A DNA stretch of 64,000 bases from Rathayibacter iranicus NCPPB 2253 = VKM Ac-1602. Lineage in GTDB: Bacteria > Actinomycetota > Actinomycetes > Actinomycetales > Microbacteriaceae. Positions 9,446 to 17,875 of the stretch are shown here, in pieces (the stretch's first letter is position 1; each line of letters starts with the position of its first letter). Location of the stretch: assembly GCF_003149025.1 (NCBI RefSeq), contig NZ_QGDV01000001.1, forward strand, positions 124,001 to 188,000, in the 5' to 3' direction. The position numbers were made by a program, and so were the translations under genes. Under the pieces are notes generated by a model, which saw only the letters and a list, made by a program, of their open reading frames with translations, was not told the DNA's origin and searched no databases.

Positions 9446-9451
9446 TAGCCT
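9446..9451 (+). promoter_or_regulatory. Probable -10 element of a leaderless transcript
   Basis: TAGCCT with 6 nt to the GTG start at 9458, the same geometry as upstream of argA. Confidence 0.55.
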
Positions 9452-9457
9452 GTCCCG

Positions 9458-10075
9458 GTGACTCCGCCGCCCCGCCGCTTACCCTCTCGGGTCTACCGGC
9501 GACGCCGGGCCGCGGTCCTGCTCGCGCTGGTCGTGATCGTCGCCGGCCTCGCGATCGTCCTCTCGCTGCAGCCCTGGGCAGGCGCCCCCGATGCGCAGCC
9601 GAGCCCCACTCCGACGACCTCGCTGCCCACGCTGTACCCCTCGACCTCCCCCGAAGCGACGCCCGGTGCGGCCCCCGCGTGCACGGCCGACTCCGTCGCC
9701 GTGACGGCCGTCACTGACGCATCGAGTTACGCGCCCGGTGCAGAACCGCAGCTTTCACTCTCGTTGACCAACACGTCCAGCGCCGACTGCCTGATCGACG
9801 CTGGCACGAGCAAGCAGGTCTTTACCATCACCAGCGGGTCGGAGCAGATCTGGACCTCGACCGACTGCCAGACCGGCGCCACCGACCTCCCGATGCTGCT
9901 CCAGGCCGGCCGCTCGGTGACGGGCAGCGCGCTGACCTGGGACCGCACTCGCTCCTCCGCGGAGACGTGCTCGGGCGGGCGCGAAGCGGTCGGGGCGGGA
10001 GGTGCCGCCTACAATCTGTCGGTGTCGGTCGCGGGGATTCCCTCGGCCTCGCCGACCCAATTCCTGCTTCAGTAG
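9458..10075 (+). CDS. Single-pass membrane or secreted protein, uncharacterised actinobacterial type
   Basis: A 205-residue protein from a GTG start. A basic N-terminus (RRLPSRVYRRRRAA) leads into one membrane helix at about residues 17-37, then a Pro/Ser/Thr-rich linker and an extracellular domain of about 140 residues. The domain carries four cysteines (CTADS, CLIDA, CQTGA, CSGGR) that could form two disulfides. The beta-rich pattern with SSADCLIDAG resembles proteins found throughout Microbacteriaceae without assigned function. No enzyme motif is visible. It follows argA by 26 nt but seems to have its own promoter. Confidence 0.8.
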   Translation: MTPPPRRLPSRVYRRRRAAVLLALVVIVAGLAIVLSLQPWAGAPDAQPSPTPTTSLPTLYPSTSPEATPGAAPACTADSVAVTAVTDASSYAPGAEPQLSLSLTNTSSADCLIDAGTSKQVFTITSGSEQIWTSTDCQTGATDLPMLLQAGRSVTGSALTWDRTRSSAETCSGGREAVGAGGAAYNLSVSVAGIPSASPTQFLLQ

Positions 10076-10181
10076 TCCGCTCCGGGGGACGTTCCTCGCG
10101 GGGAACGTGCGCGGCATACAGAGGCATGTCGGGGCGCCTCGGCAGGGTTTTGCTCGGGCCGGCCGACCGTTGTGGCCGAAT

Positions 10182-10379
10182 ATGACTCGCCGGCGCAGGC
10201 TCTCCGCGGCCCTGCTCGGGACGCCGGCGAAAGCGTCCGCCGTAGCCCTCCTCGGCGCCGCTGTCCGCGGGCTGGTGAGGATCGAGGAGACGGGGGGCGA
10301 CCGGAAGCCGGACGACGCAGTGCGGGTCTTCGATCCGTCGTCGATTTTGGTGAGCGGTGGTGGTGGTGGTGGAGCATAG
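10182..10379 (+). CDS. Small hypothetical protein with polyglycine tail
   Basis: A 65-residue frame from the ATG at 10182. It begins with a basic segment (MTRRRRLSAALLG), continues as an amphipathic or weakly hydrophobic helix and ends in SGGGGGGA. Its third codon positions are GC-rich like its neighbours. There is no clear ribosome-binding site, and the family is unknown to me. It is the only plausible gene in the spacer between 10076 and 10396 and ends 17 nt before the convergent radA stop. Confidence 0.35.
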   Translation: MTRRRRLSAALLGTPAKASAVALLGAAVRGLVRIEETGGDRKPDDAVRVFDPSSILVSGGGGGGA

Positions 10380-10396
10380 GCGGGGCGGGTTGCCGA

Positions 10397-11782
10397 TCAC
10401 CCTGCGGGGACGCGCTCAGGTCGGACGCTTTCGGCCCGGATGCGCTCGGGCACGGGAACGAGCGCGTGGGTGATGGCACTCGAGAGCGTGAAGGCGCTCG
10501 AGTCGAGGTGGGAGGGGTGGCCGAGCCGTGTCGCCTCGCCGGCGCGCTGCTTCGCGCCCGAGGCTGGGCGGATGTCGCCGGAGAGGCTGATCTCGCCGAA
10601 GGCCGCGATCCCCGGGCGCAGCGGTGTATAGGCGTGAGCGGAGGCGATGGCGACCGCGATGGCGAGGTCGGCCGCCGGCTCCATCAGCTTGACCCCGCCC
10701 ACCGTTGAGACATACACGTCGCAGCGGCGTAGCGGGAGGCCCGCCTGCCGTTCGAGGACCGCCAGGATCATTGCTACGCGGGAGGGATCGACGCCGTTCG
10801 TCACTCGACGAGGATGTTCGCCGTCGTTCGCGATCACCAGTGCCTGGATCTCAACGGGCAGCGCGCGACGCCCCTCCATCGCGACAGTGACGCAGATCCC
10901 GGGCGTCGGGAAACGGGTTCGGCTGAGGAAGAGGCCGCTCGGGTCGGGAATTTCGGCGATGCCCTCGGCGGTCATCTCGAAGCAACCGACCTCGTCCGTT
11001 GGGCCGAAGCGGTTCTTGAGCGAGCGTACGAAACGAAGGGCAGTCTGACGGTCGCCCTCGAAATGACAGACAACGTCGACCAAGTGCTCGAGCAGGCGTG
11101 GGCCGGCGATCGAACCGTCCTTCGTCACGTGTCCCACGAGCACGAGGGGGAGCGCCCGCTCTTTGCAGACCCTGATGAGAGTCGCCGCCACTTCGCGCAC
11201 CTGGCTCGGGCCGCCCGGGAGGCCGTCAATGGTGCTGCTCGCGACGGTCTGCACCGAGTCGACGATGAGGAGGTCCGGTCGGACATCGTCGATATGGCCG
11301 AGAACGGTGCCGAGGTCGGTCTCGGCCGCAAGGAAGAGGCTTTCGTGCATGGCACCCGTGCGCTCGGCCCGCATCCGCACCTGCGCGGCCGACTCCTCCG
11401 CACTGACGTAGAGAACCCGCTGGCCCTTGGCCGCAGCCCGGCTCGCCACCTCGAGCAGGAGTGTCGACTTGCCCACCCCCGGCTCTCCGGAGAGCAGGAC
11501 GACCGCGCCGGCGACGATGCCTCCTCCAAGAACCCGGTCGAGTTCGCCTACGCCGGTGGGACGGTGGGCGGCTGACGTCGTCTCGATCTGCGTGATCGGC
11601 CGAGCGACCCGACCGGCGGCGGGAGCGACGGCCGTCACCGCGCGCACGAGGCTGGTGCGCTCAGTGCTCTCGACTACGGAGCCCCACTGCTGGCACTCGC
11701 CGCAGCGGCCGACCCACTTCGCGGTCGTCCAGCCACATTCTGAGCAGCGGTATGCGGCGGTGCGTGTCTTCGAGGAGGCCAT
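10397..11782 (-). CDS. radA: DNA repair protein RadA
   Basis: A 461-residue ATPase that helps process branched recombination intermediates together with RecA. An N-terminal C4 zinc finger (CSECGWTTAKWVGRCGEC) is followed by a RecA-like core with Walker A GEPGVGKST near residue 101 and Walker B LLIVDSVQT. The RadA-specific KNRFG motif appears in SLKNRFGPTDEVG. The C-terminal Lon-like domain (PLRRCDVYVSTVGGVKLMEP) is complete. Length is normal. The start is the ATG at 11782; the 280 nt upstream separate it from the divergent hydrolase gene. Confidence 0.95.
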   Translation of the reverse strand: MASSKTRTAAYRCSECGWTTAKWVGRCGECQQWGSVVESTERTSLVRAVTAVAPAAGRVARPITQIETTSAAHRPTGVGELDRVLGGGIVAGAVVLLSGEPGVGKSTLLLEVASRAAAKGQRVLYVSAEESAAQVRMRAERTGAMHESLFLAAETDLGTVLGHIDDVRPDLLIVDSVQTVASSTIDGLPGGPSQVREVAATLIRVCKERALPLVLVGHVTKDGSIAGPRLLEHLVDVVCHFEGDRQTALRFVRSLKNRFGPTDEVGCFEMTAEGIAEIPDPSGLFLSRTRFPTPGICVTVAMEGRRALPVEIQALVIANDGEHPRRVTNGVDPSRVAMILAVLERQAGLPLRRCDVYVSTVGGVKLMEPAADLAIAVAIASAHAYTPLRPGIAAFGEISLSGDIRPASGAKQRAGEATRLGHPSHLDSSAFTLSSAITHALVPVPERIRAESVRPERVPAG

Positions 11783-12061
11783 GAGGTCCTTTCGGGGCGG
11801 GGAAGCAGACGAGCGCGACGCTACGGGGGACCCCCGACAATGTCGTTTCGTCGGGCGTCGCGTCGACGGCCGTCGTTGCGTCGGCTACGGCTGCGTCGGA
11901 CGCCGCTTTATCGAACGTGTATTCGACACTACCTTCGACCACCGACGCGGGAGCCGGGCCACGCCACTCCTGGGGACACACCGGCAGAAAACGCGCTGTG
12001 GAGGACGCTCTCGCTCCAGCGCTGCCCAGCCAGCGTCGGAGGTCTGCGCGAGACTGAGGGC

Positions 12062-12952
12062 ATGCCCTCGACAGTGCACGTTCTCAAGTCAGGCCGCCCG
12101 CTCGGAGTCACCTGGTCGGGCCCCGACGGCGCGGAGCGGGTTCTCGTGCTGGCGCACCCGGCGCCCGGGTCGTCCGATTTCGATCCCGACCCCGTCGCGA
12201 CCGCAGGCCACGGAGTTCGCCTGCTCTCCTTCGACCGTCCGGGCTACGGCGCCTCCGGGCTCCTGACCGACCTCGACGTGGCCGGCGCGGGTGCCGGTGC
12301 AAGCCCCGAGCAGGCCGCCGCCGACATCGCCGAGTACCTCGCGGCCGCAGGTATCGCCTCCGTCTGTGCGGCAGGCTGGTCGGCAGGCGGGCGTGTCGCT
12401 TTGGCTCTTTCCGCCAACTACCCCGGGCTGGTCCAGCGCGTCGCCGTGATCGCGACGCCCGCGCCCGACGACGCGGTCCCCTGGGTTGGTGATGAGAACC
12501 GCGCAGTGTTCGAGGCCCTCGCCGCTCTCCCGCTCGCCGAGGCCGTCCGTTCGCTCAGCGCCTCCCTTGATGCGGCCATCGGCATTGCCCCTGGCCCCGA
12601 CGCGCTACTTGGGATGCTCGGCGCCGCCGAGGCGGACACCTCGGTTCTCGAAGCCCCCGGCGTCCGCAAGCGCCTCGACCGCATGCTCGAGCGCGCAGTC
12701 GCTCAGGGCACGCTCGGGGTGGCGGCTGACCTCATCGGATACGGCGTGCAGGAGTGGGGCTTCGCGGTCGAGGATGTGGTGTCGCCGACGCTGCTGCTCT
12801 ACGGCGCGGAGGACGCGGTCGTCGGCCGCCGTCACGCCGAGTGGTACGCCGGGCGCTTGCCCGACTCGCGCCTCGATTTCGTCCCAGATCGAGGCCATCT
12901 GCTCGCACTATCGGAGTGGGAGCGCGTGCTTACGTTCCTCCTTTCGGCCTGA
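12062..12952 (+). CDS. Alpha/beta hydrolase
   Basis: A 296-residue protein with the alpha/beta-hydrolase fold. The oxyanion region is LVLAHPAPGSSDF, the nucleophile elbow is GWSAGG (Ser near residue 109), the acidic residue lies in LLYGAEDAVVG and the catalytic His in PDRGHLLAL. The substrate cannot be predicted. The ATG at 12062 is chosen because homology begins there and GAGACT stands 6 nt upstream, similar to the leaderless -10 elements of neighbours. It stands alone, upstream of tRNA-Ser. Confidence 0.85.
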   Translation: MPSTVHVLKSGRPLGVTWSGPDGAERVLVLAHPAPGSSDFDPDPVATAGHGVRLLSFDRPGYGASGLLTDLDVAGAGAGASPEQAAADIAEYLAAAGIASVCAAGWSAGGRVALALSANYPGLVQRVAVIATPAPDDAVPWVGDENRAVFEALAALPLAEAVRSLSASLDAAIGIAPGPDALLGMLGAAEADTSVLEAPGVRKRLDRMLERAVAQGTLGVAADLIGYGVQEWGFAVEDVVSPTLLLYGAEDAVVGRRHAEWYAGRLPDSRLDFVPDRGHLLALSEWERVLTFLLSA

Positions 12953-13004
12953 TCACCGCTGATCGGCGTGGACGGTCCGATTGGCGTGGATTCCGGCCGT
13001 CGCC

Positions 13005-13010
13005 TACACT
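13005..13010 (+). promoter_or_regulatory. -10 element of tRNA-Ser
   Basis: TACACT ends 7 nt before the first base of the mature tRNA, so the primary transcript would carry almost no 5' leader. Confidence 0.5.
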
Positions 13011-13017
13011 CGTCCTC

Positions 13018-13107
13018 GGTACCGTGTCCGAGCGGCCGAAGGAGCATGTCTCGAAAACATGTGTGGGCTTGCGTCCACCGTGGGTTCAAATCCCACCGGT
13101 ACCGCCA
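13018..13107 (+). tRNA. tRNA-Ser (anticodon CGA)
   Basis: Acceptor arms GGTACCG and CGGTACC pair perfectly. The anticodon arm is CATGT-CTCGAAA-ACATG with anticodon CGA. A long variable arm (GTGGGCTTGCGTCCACC) marks a class II tRNA. The T loop is GTTCAAAT. The CCA end is encoded (13105-13107). Confidence 0.95.
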
Positions 13108-13110
13108 CTG

Positions 13111-13156
13111 TGAGGCCCTCTACTTTCCCGGAATGACGCGGAAGTAGGGGGCCTCA
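13111..13156 (+). terminator. Terminator after tRNA-Ser
   Basis: A 16-bp stem, TGAGGCCCTCTACTTT with GAAGTAGGGGGCCTCA (two wobble pairs), encloses a 14-nt loop and begins 3 nt after the tRNA. Confidence 0.85.
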
Positions 13157-13159
13157 GCT

Positions 13160-13420
13160 CTTGAGCGCTTGGGTGGTATTCCACGCCGACATCTGTCGCA
13201 TTGCGAGGGTGATTGAGTGCCGCTGCGATGGTTCACCGGTCGTCGTTGGCCAGGTCCGAAGATATTGAGTTTCTCCTTGGTGAGCACCGGTCGCGCTAGT
13301 CGGGAGTTCTCTTTCGCTCGGGGAGCGATCCGCAGTCTTCGTGAACGACATTGGCGAACGAGATGTGCTCTGCCTCGTGATGTGCTCTGCCTCGTCAGGA
13401 GTTCGATGCAGACGTGAGTC
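13160..13420 (-). pseudogene. Degenerate XRE-type helix-turn-helix gene
   Basis: No intact frame exists. Read leftward through several frame changes, the stretch gives pieces that line up in the right order and spacing with an HTH_3 domain: FANVV, LRIAPRAKE, ELPTSATGAH, NIFGPGQRRPV and TIAAALNH, then DVGVEYHPSAQE. The consensus order is L-R-x-A-R, E-L-A-x-x-x-G-V-H, I-S-x-x-E-x-G-x-R-x-P and I-A-x-A-L-x-V. An exact 17-bp tandem duplication (13362-13395) may be one of the disruptions. The position directly behind a tRNA suggests the scrap of an integrated element. Confidence 0.4.
13362..13395. repeat. Exact 17-bp tandem duplication
   Basis: GATGTGCTCTGCCTCGT occurs twice without a spacer in the degenerate spacer after tRNA-Ser. 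The unit is not a multiple of three, so it would shift any reading frame. Confidence 0.85.
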
Positions 13421-13571
13421 CCGGTGCTCGGGTTGGGTACCAGTGCATCCATGACGACCGCGGGGCTCTGTCGAACCTCCGCTCATCCTGCGTACGACCC
13501 ACGCTTCCACCAAAGCAGGGGCCTTCACGGTTACGGAGCCGCGTCACTCCGCGCCTGTCTCGTCGAGCCTC

Positions 13572-13868
13572 TCAGCCCTCGCGGAGTAGCCACGACTGCG
13601 CTGCTCGAAGTGCCCGACGCAGGCGCTCGACCGCATGGTCCACGTGCGTGCAGCAGACGTCGGAAAAGGAGCCCATGCCGCCCCAGAGCTGCAGTGCCTC
13701 GGCGGCGGCACGGCGAAGGTCGCGGCGGGTAGTCACCTCAGCGAACAGCTGGTCGAGCCAGATGGCGGCATTCGACCTCGCGCGGTCGTCCTGCACCCAA
13801 GCCAACTCGCGGAACTCATCGATCGCCGCAGCGATCTCGGCCATGACCGCTGTCGTCGTCCGCTCCAT
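13572..13868 (-). CDS. Conserved hypothetical protein with GGMGSFSDV motif
   Basis: A 98-residue, mostly helical soluble protein with LWGGMGSFSDVCC near residue 61, a pattern I associate with a small uncharacterised family. Arg, Ala and Asp/Glu dominate. The ATG at 13868 has TAGACT exactly 6 nt upstream on its own strand, the leaderless geometry shared by other genes here, which supports the start and the reality of the gene. No partner gene is adjacent and no function can be given. Confidence 0.7.
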   Translation of the reverse strand: MERTTTAVMAEIAAAIDEFRELAWVQDDRARSNAAIWLDQLFAEVTTRRDLRRAAAEALQLWGGMGSFSDVCCTHVDHAVERLRRALRAAQSWLLREG

Positions 13869-13874
13869 GCGGAA

Positions 13875-13880
13875 AGTCTA
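13875..13880 (-). promoter_or_regulatory. Probable -10 element of a leaderless transcript
   Basis: TAGACT on the minus strand, 6 nt before the ATG at 13868. Confidence 0.5.
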
Positions 13881-14033
13881 GAAGCTGTTCCGGTGCGGCG
13901 TGCACTAATCGACGTTGCGCCCTTCGGAGAGCGGCCCGCATTACGGCACCGACCGTCGTTGTCTAGCGACGCCCGGTTGGCGATCAGCGTCGGTGCGACT
14001 CCGACTCCGGTGCGGCGATCACGAGGGGAGTCA

Positions 14034-14240
14034 ATGCTCCGGATCGGCGTGGTCTGGTGGGGCGCTCGGCCAACCCGGCAGATGGCGCACGGTGCGCTCA
14101 TCACGCGGACGGAAGCGGGGAGTGCGCTGGTGGATCACGCTTTCCCGAGTTCTGCGGGCGTGCCTGATTCAGTGCGGGAGGAGGCTTTCCATTCTCTGCG
14201 CGCGGTGCTCGCGATCGTTGATGCCGTCGAACGTCGATGA
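14034..14240 (+). CDS. Small hypothetical protein
   Basis: A 68-residue frame from an ATG with GAGGGGAG 4 nt upstream. It reads MLRIGVVWWGARPTRQ at the N-terminus and ends in a helical AFHSLRAVLAIVDAVERR. Codon use is intermediate. I do not recognise the family; it may be real or the end of a decayed gene. It occupies the otherwise empty stretch before the FUSC-type gene. Confidence 0.35.
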   Translation: MLRIGVVWWGARPTRQMAHGALITRTEAGSALVDHAFPSSAGVPDSVREEAFHSLRAVLAIVDAVERR

Positions 14241-14256
14241 TGTCGGTGGCGCTCAC

Positions 14257-14262
14257 TACCGT
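14257..14262 (+). promoter_or_regulatory. Probable -10 element of a leaderless transcript
   Basis: TACCGT lies 6 nt before the ATG at 14269. Confidence 0.45.
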
Positions 14263-14268
14263 GGACCC

Positions 14269-15309
14269 ATGAGCCTGACCTCCAGCTTTACCGTGCCGAC
14301 TAGGCCACCGGTCCTGCAGCTGGTGAAGACGGCGGTGGCCACTGCCGTCACCTGGATGCTCGCAGCGCTGATCTTCCCCGGGACGTTGCCGGTCTTCGGG
14401 GCTATCGCGGCGTTGTTGGTTGTCGCGCCGAGCATCAACCAGTCGTTCTCGAAGGCACTCGAGCGCTCCGTCGGTGTGATCATCGGCGTCATCGTCGGTT
14501 CGGTGATTGGCACCCTGCTCGGTGGCGACAGCATCATCGTGCTTGTCGCGATCGTTGCCGCGATCGTCGTGGGCTGGGTGGTGCGGCTCACCCCGGCGTC
14601 CGCTGTACAGATCCCGATCAGCGCGATGCTGGTGCTTTCGGTTGGCGCAGTGACTCCGAACTACGCGCTCGACCGCATTCTCGAGACGCTCGTGGGCGCG
14701 GCTGTCGGAGTCGTGGTCAACGTTTTGATCGTGCCCCCGGTCGCGCTCGCTCCGGCCGAGCGGGCGGTCGGCGACCTGACCGCGCAGCTCTCGGCAAGCC
14801 TCGACGACCTGGCCGACGCGCTGCAGGAGCCGGTGCCCGCTCGCCGCCTCGACGAATTGCTGATCACCGCACGACTCTTGCAAACCATGCAGCACAAGGC
14901 GGAGGAGGCCATCGCGACAGGCGAGGAATCGTTGCGACTGAATCCTCGACGCTCTGCGCACCGCGATCGGCTGCTCGCCCTTGATTCGGTCATGCCGCGG
15001 CTCGGACGCATCGTGACCCGAGTGCGCGGGATGACCCGCACCGTGCACGATCTCTATGACGAGGACTTGGTCGGCGAGCCGACGATCTCGGCCATCGCTG
15101 TGCAACTGCACCGGGCCGCTCATGATCTCCGGCTGCTCGTGCAGTCCGCGGTCGACCTCCCGGAGCCGGAGGCGATCACCGACGAGCTGCCCGCCCTCAC
15201 GGCCCCACTGGTGATTGCGACGCCGCATCCACAGCACTGGATCCTGCTGGGTGCACTGGCAGAAGATCTCCGCCGCATCCGCGAGGAGATTGTGGGCAGG
15301 GAGCCCTGA
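14269..15309 (+). CDS. FUSC / aromatic-acid-exporter-type membrane protein
   Basis: A 346-residue integral membrane protein. The first 165 residues hold six hydrophobic helices arranged as in FUSC/ArAE proteins, with the characteristic SINQSFSKALERSVGVIIGVIVGS early and TLVGAAVGVVVNVLIVPP at the end. The remaining 180 residues form a soluble helical domain rich in Arg and Leu. Homologues are presumed exporters of aromatic acids or similar compounds, but substrates are mostly unproven. It starts at the ATG at 14269, with a possible leaderless -10 before it, and ends 15 nt from the convergent hydrolase gene. Confidence 0.8.
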   Translation: MSLTSSFTVPTRPPVLQLVKTAVATAVTWMLAALIFPGTLPVFGAIAALLVVAPSINQSFSKALERSVGVIIGVIVGSVIGTLLGGDSIIVLVAIVAAIVVGWVVRLTPASAVQIPISAMLVLSVGAVTPNYALDRILETLVGAAVGVVVNVLIVPPVALAPAERAVGDLTAQLSASLDDLADALQEPVPARRLDELLITARLLQTMQHKAEEAIATGEESLRLNPRRSAHRDRLLALDSVMPRLGRIVTRVRGMTRTVHDLYDEDLVGEPTISAIAVQLHRAAHDLRLLVQSAVDLPEPEAITDELPALTAPLVIATPHPQHWILLGALAEDLRRIREEIVGREP

Positions 15310-15324
15310 GCGTGGTGTGCCCGG

Positions 15325-16443
15325 TCAGTGCTCGTGTCCGTCGCGGTCGACCAGCTCGCTGTGGTCGGGTGCCTCGTCGTGCAGTGCCGACGGGTCACTC
15401 GCTTCCGCATGCTGCGTCTTGCCCTCGGCGATGAGCGAGTCGTCATCGACGAGGATGCCCGCGAGCTCGGTGATGCGGCCGCGGAGAGCGCCAAGCGGAT
15501 CTCCGATAGCCGCATCTTCCTCCGAGTGGTCGACTTCGGAATCGGGGTAACGCCGCAGAACCGCCTCCCCGTGATCTGGCTGCGGAGCGCGGGCGTGCTC
15601 GACGCAGAGTCGCGCCACCTCCTCGGCGTGAGCGTGCATCACCGAATGCGAGGCTCCCGGGATCTCCCAGGCACGCGCGTGCGGGATGGCCACGGCGATC
15701 TCCTCGGCCCACTCCCGCGGCACGAGGCGGTCGAATTCGCCGCGGATGACGAGCGTCGAGGCGCGGATCTGCGGCACAGTGTCCTCGATCCGGTACTGCA
15801 TCATCTCGGGCAGCACACGCGAGAACCAGCGCGGACCGCAGAGCAGGTAGGCGCCGGCCGCGAGCAGGGCCACTTGCAGCGGCTCCCTGACGCTGGATTG
15901 CGCGAAGCGCAGGGCGGCGGTCGGGATGCTGCGCTCGTGCCGGTTCATTACTGGGCCGAGTAAGACGATGGTGCTGAGCTCTGGCCGTCGCGCCGCAAGT
16001 TCGGCGACGACCTGTGTGCCCATCGAATGGCCGAGGACCACGGGATCCTCGAGCCCGAGCTTGTCGATCACCGCTCCGACCAGGTCGGCGTAGTCGCCGA
16101 TGTCCATCCGGCGTGAGTCGACTGGGTGCGGCACTCCGCCAAAGCCCGGCAAATCGAGGGCGTGCACAGGTCCGAACTCGTTGAGTGCGGGTGCCAGCCG
16201 CTCGAAGTAGGTGGCTGCGACACCGATGCCAGGGACGAGGACGAAGGTCCGCTCGCCGTCGCGCCCTACGGTGCTAACCCGGGCCCAAACATCGCCGTCG
16301 TGCACACGCTGGACCGAGACATCGGTGCTGCGGTAGCGGCGGCGGGGGTCTCGACGTCGGGAGAGTGTCGTCGCGACGACGTCCCGGAGTGCGCGGCGCA
16401 GAGTTGAGGCGAGGGTAGGGAGGAGGTCGCTCGGACGGAGCAC
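15325..16443 (-). CDS. Alpha/beta hydrolase with acidic C-terminal extension
   Basis: A 372-residue protein. The alpha/beta-hydrolase core runs from about residue 60 to 290: oxyanion segment FVLVPGIGVAATYF, nucleophile elbow GHSMGT (Ser near residue 148), acid residue in VIRGEFDRLVP and His in PGASHSVMHAH. About 80 additional residues at the C-terminus are rich in Asp, Glu and His (DEAPDHSELVDRDGHEH) and are likely disordered. The start is the GTG at 16443. Substrate unknown. It converges with the FUSC-type gene at a 15-nt gap. Confidence 0.83.
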   Translation of the reverse strand: MLRPSDLLPTLASTLRRALRDVVATTLSRRRDPRRRYRSTDVSVQRVHDGDVWARVSTVGRDGERTFVLVPGIGVAATYFERLAPALNEFGPVHALDLPGFGGVPHPVDSRRMDIGDYADLVGAVIDKLGLEDPVVLGHSMGTQVVAELAARRPELSTIVLLGPVMNRHERSIPTAALRFAQSSVREPLQVALLAAGAYLLCGPRWFSRVLPEMMQYRIEDTVPQIRASTLVIRGEFDRLVPREWAEEIAVAIPHARAWEIPGASHSVMHAHAEEVARLCVEHARAPQPDHGEAVLRRYPDSEVDHSEEDAAIGDPLGALRGRITELAGILVDDDSLIAEGKTQHAEASDPSALHDEAPDHSELVDRDGHEH

Positions 16444-16500
16444 AAGTGCCTCCTTCAGTCGGGGATGGATCGCTGCGAGCCTAGGCGGTCACCGCCGGGC

Positions 16501-17028
16501 TCAGATCAGCATGTCTTCCGATCTGTGGAGGATCAGCCGTGCCGGCCCGATGTGGAGGGAGCCACCGGTCAGCGGTGTCGTACGCACTCCACCGTGTCGT
16601 CGCATCGCGCGGAAGGCGCCGGGGGCGAGGGAGACGTCCATCCACGCGCAGGGATTGGCCGGCCGGCCGCCCTGGAACTCGATCCGCTCGTCTCCCTGTT
16701 CGACAGCGAACGTGCGTCCCGTGAGGGCGTCGATGTCGGCGCCGCGGACCACGATGTTGCGCCGGGCGTCCGAGGGGTCAAAGGGTCCGGTGCCAAGTTC
16801 GGCGGCGATGCGCTCAAGGGTCTCGACGGCGAAGAAGGTGATCGCCGCCGTGCGGTGGGCGCGTTGCGCAAAGTAACGGTCGCCGACAATGCCGAGGCCA
16901 GCGCGGATCCGGATCTGCTCGGGCTGCTCGTTACCCTCGGAGGGAATCGGCCCGTCGGAAGGGCGGCCCTCGAAGCGGTGCAGCGGTGAGACGACGAACT
17001 GCACGAGCTCAATCGCGGCAGCCTCCAT
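16501..17028 (-). CDS. MOSC domain-containing protein
   Basis: A 175-residue single-domain MOSC protein, related to the molybdenum-cofactor sulfurase C-terminal domain. Recognisable parts are GIVGDRYF near residue 47, FFAVETLERIA, the RRNIVVRG segment and NPCAWMD with the conserved cysteine near 126. MOSC proteins are thought to carry sulfide to metal centres; the partner here is unknown. I place the start at the ATG at 17028 (MEAAAIELVQFVVSPLHR) rather than the GTG 9 nt upstream, because homologues begin there and TAGCGT sits 7 nt before it. Confidence 0.82.
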   Translation of the reverse strand: MEAAAIELVQFVVSPLHRFEGRPSDGPIPSEGNEQPEQIRIRAGLGIVGDRYFAQRAHRTAAITFFAVETLERIAAELGTGPFDPSDARRNIVVRGADIDALTGRTFAVEQGDERIEFQGGRPANPCAWMDVSLAPGAFRAMRRHGGVRTTPLTGGSLHIGPARLILHRSEDMLI

Positions 17029-17035
17029 GAGTGCC

Positions 17036-17041
17036 ACGCTA
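17036..17041 (-). promoter_or_regulatory. Probable -10 element for the MOSC gene
   Basis: TAGCGT on the minus strand, 7 nt before the ATG at 17028, consistent with a leaderless transcript. Confidence 0.4.
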
Positions 17042-17212
17042 CCGGCGCTTCAGTGCCGCGAGACGTCCACGTGAGTGGCGAGATAGTGCGTCAGGAGCGG
17101 CGCCTCACCGTCTGGGTATGCGCTCAGCGCTGCCCTCCGTGATTCGCGGAGGGGGTCCGCGGCATGTATAGTCGTACCTCGTTGCGTGCGCCTCCGGGCG
17201 ACGCGATGCACT

Positions 17213-17285
17213 GCGCCCGTAGCTCAACGGATAGAGCATCTGACTACGGATCAGAAGGTTGGGGGTTCGAATCCCTCCGGGCGCA
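17213..17285 (+). tRNA. tRNA-Arg (anticodon ACG)
   Basis: Acceptor arms GCGCCCG and CGGGCGC pair completely. The anticodon stem-loop CTGA-CTACGGA-TCAG shows anticodon ACG. The D arm is GCTCAACGGATAGAGC and the T arm GGGGGTTCGAATCCCTC. The discriminator base is A. CCA is not encoded. Confidence 0.95.
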
Positions 17286-17303
17286 CTCTGGTTGAGACAG
17301 AGC

Positions 17304-17335
17304 AGAACGGCCCGCTTCGGTGGGCCGTTCTCGTT
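17304..17335 (+). terminator. Terminator after tRNA-Arg
   Basis: A 10-bp stem, AGAACGGCCC with GGGCCGTTCT, encloses an 8-nt loop and is followed by CGTTT. Confidence 0.85.
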
Positions 17336-17497
17336 TCTCCTAGTGATCGTCTGGGTTTTCCGGTTCGTCCGTGAATCATCGGCTTCCTGGTCGGTCCGGC
17401 TTGATGCCCGCTTCCCACGACTAGAAGTTCGTCGGGTTCGATGTGGTCTTCTACCGTGGTGAGCGCGACTCTGCGCAGCCCTCCCCCGAAGGATGAC

Positions 17498-17810
17498 ATG
17501 ACGAATCCGGTCGAGACGGTTGCGCGCACCTCGTGCGCTGCTTTTCCGGTGTTCTGGGTGTCCCTCCGCCCATCACCTTGACTCGGATCACACCGTTTTT
17601 ACCTGATCGCCCGGCACTTCTCGGAAGGAAACCTGGAGACGTTTTTCTGGGATCAGGCCTACGGTGGCACTCTGCTCTCGTGGACTGCCGGCGCCATGAT
17701 GCTCGTACTCGGCGGGAGCGTCGAGGTTCTTCTCATGGCCGAAATCCTGTGGGGCTCTCGCTGCAGCCTGGCTTTTCCCCGGGCTTCCCGCCTCTGAAAG
17801 AGTTGTCATC
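17498..17810 (+). pseudogene. Remnant of a multi-pass (GT-C type) glycosyltransferase gene
   Basis: In one frame an ATG at 17498 opens MTNPVETVARTSCAAFPVFW and stops at 17579. The same frame continues as RFYLIARHFSEGNLETFFW, then DQAYGGTLLSWTAGAMMLV and a further hydrophobic stretch, ending at 17810. FFW-x-Q-A-Y-G-G-T is the pattern of the first extracytoplasmic loop in dolichyl-phosphate-mannose-type (GT39/ArnT-like) membrane glycosyltransferases, and two hydrophobic helices follow it. The rest of such a protein (over 300 residues) is missing and there is an internal stop. It lies about 200 nt after tRNA-Arg, an insertion hot-spot setting. Confidence 0.5.
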
Positions 17811-17875
17811 GGAGAGATAATGGTGTACTTCTTCGCCGAGCCATTCGACGTCTACGCCCAGTCAGGGGAGCTCGT

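Noticed and set aside
11661-11981. 106-codon minus-strand frame upstream of radA (EYTFDKAASDAAVADATTAV)
   Set aside because: The composition is somewhat coding-like, but it overlaps the radA start by 120 nt in another frame and has no ribosome-binding site or known family. A decayed leader gene remains possible.
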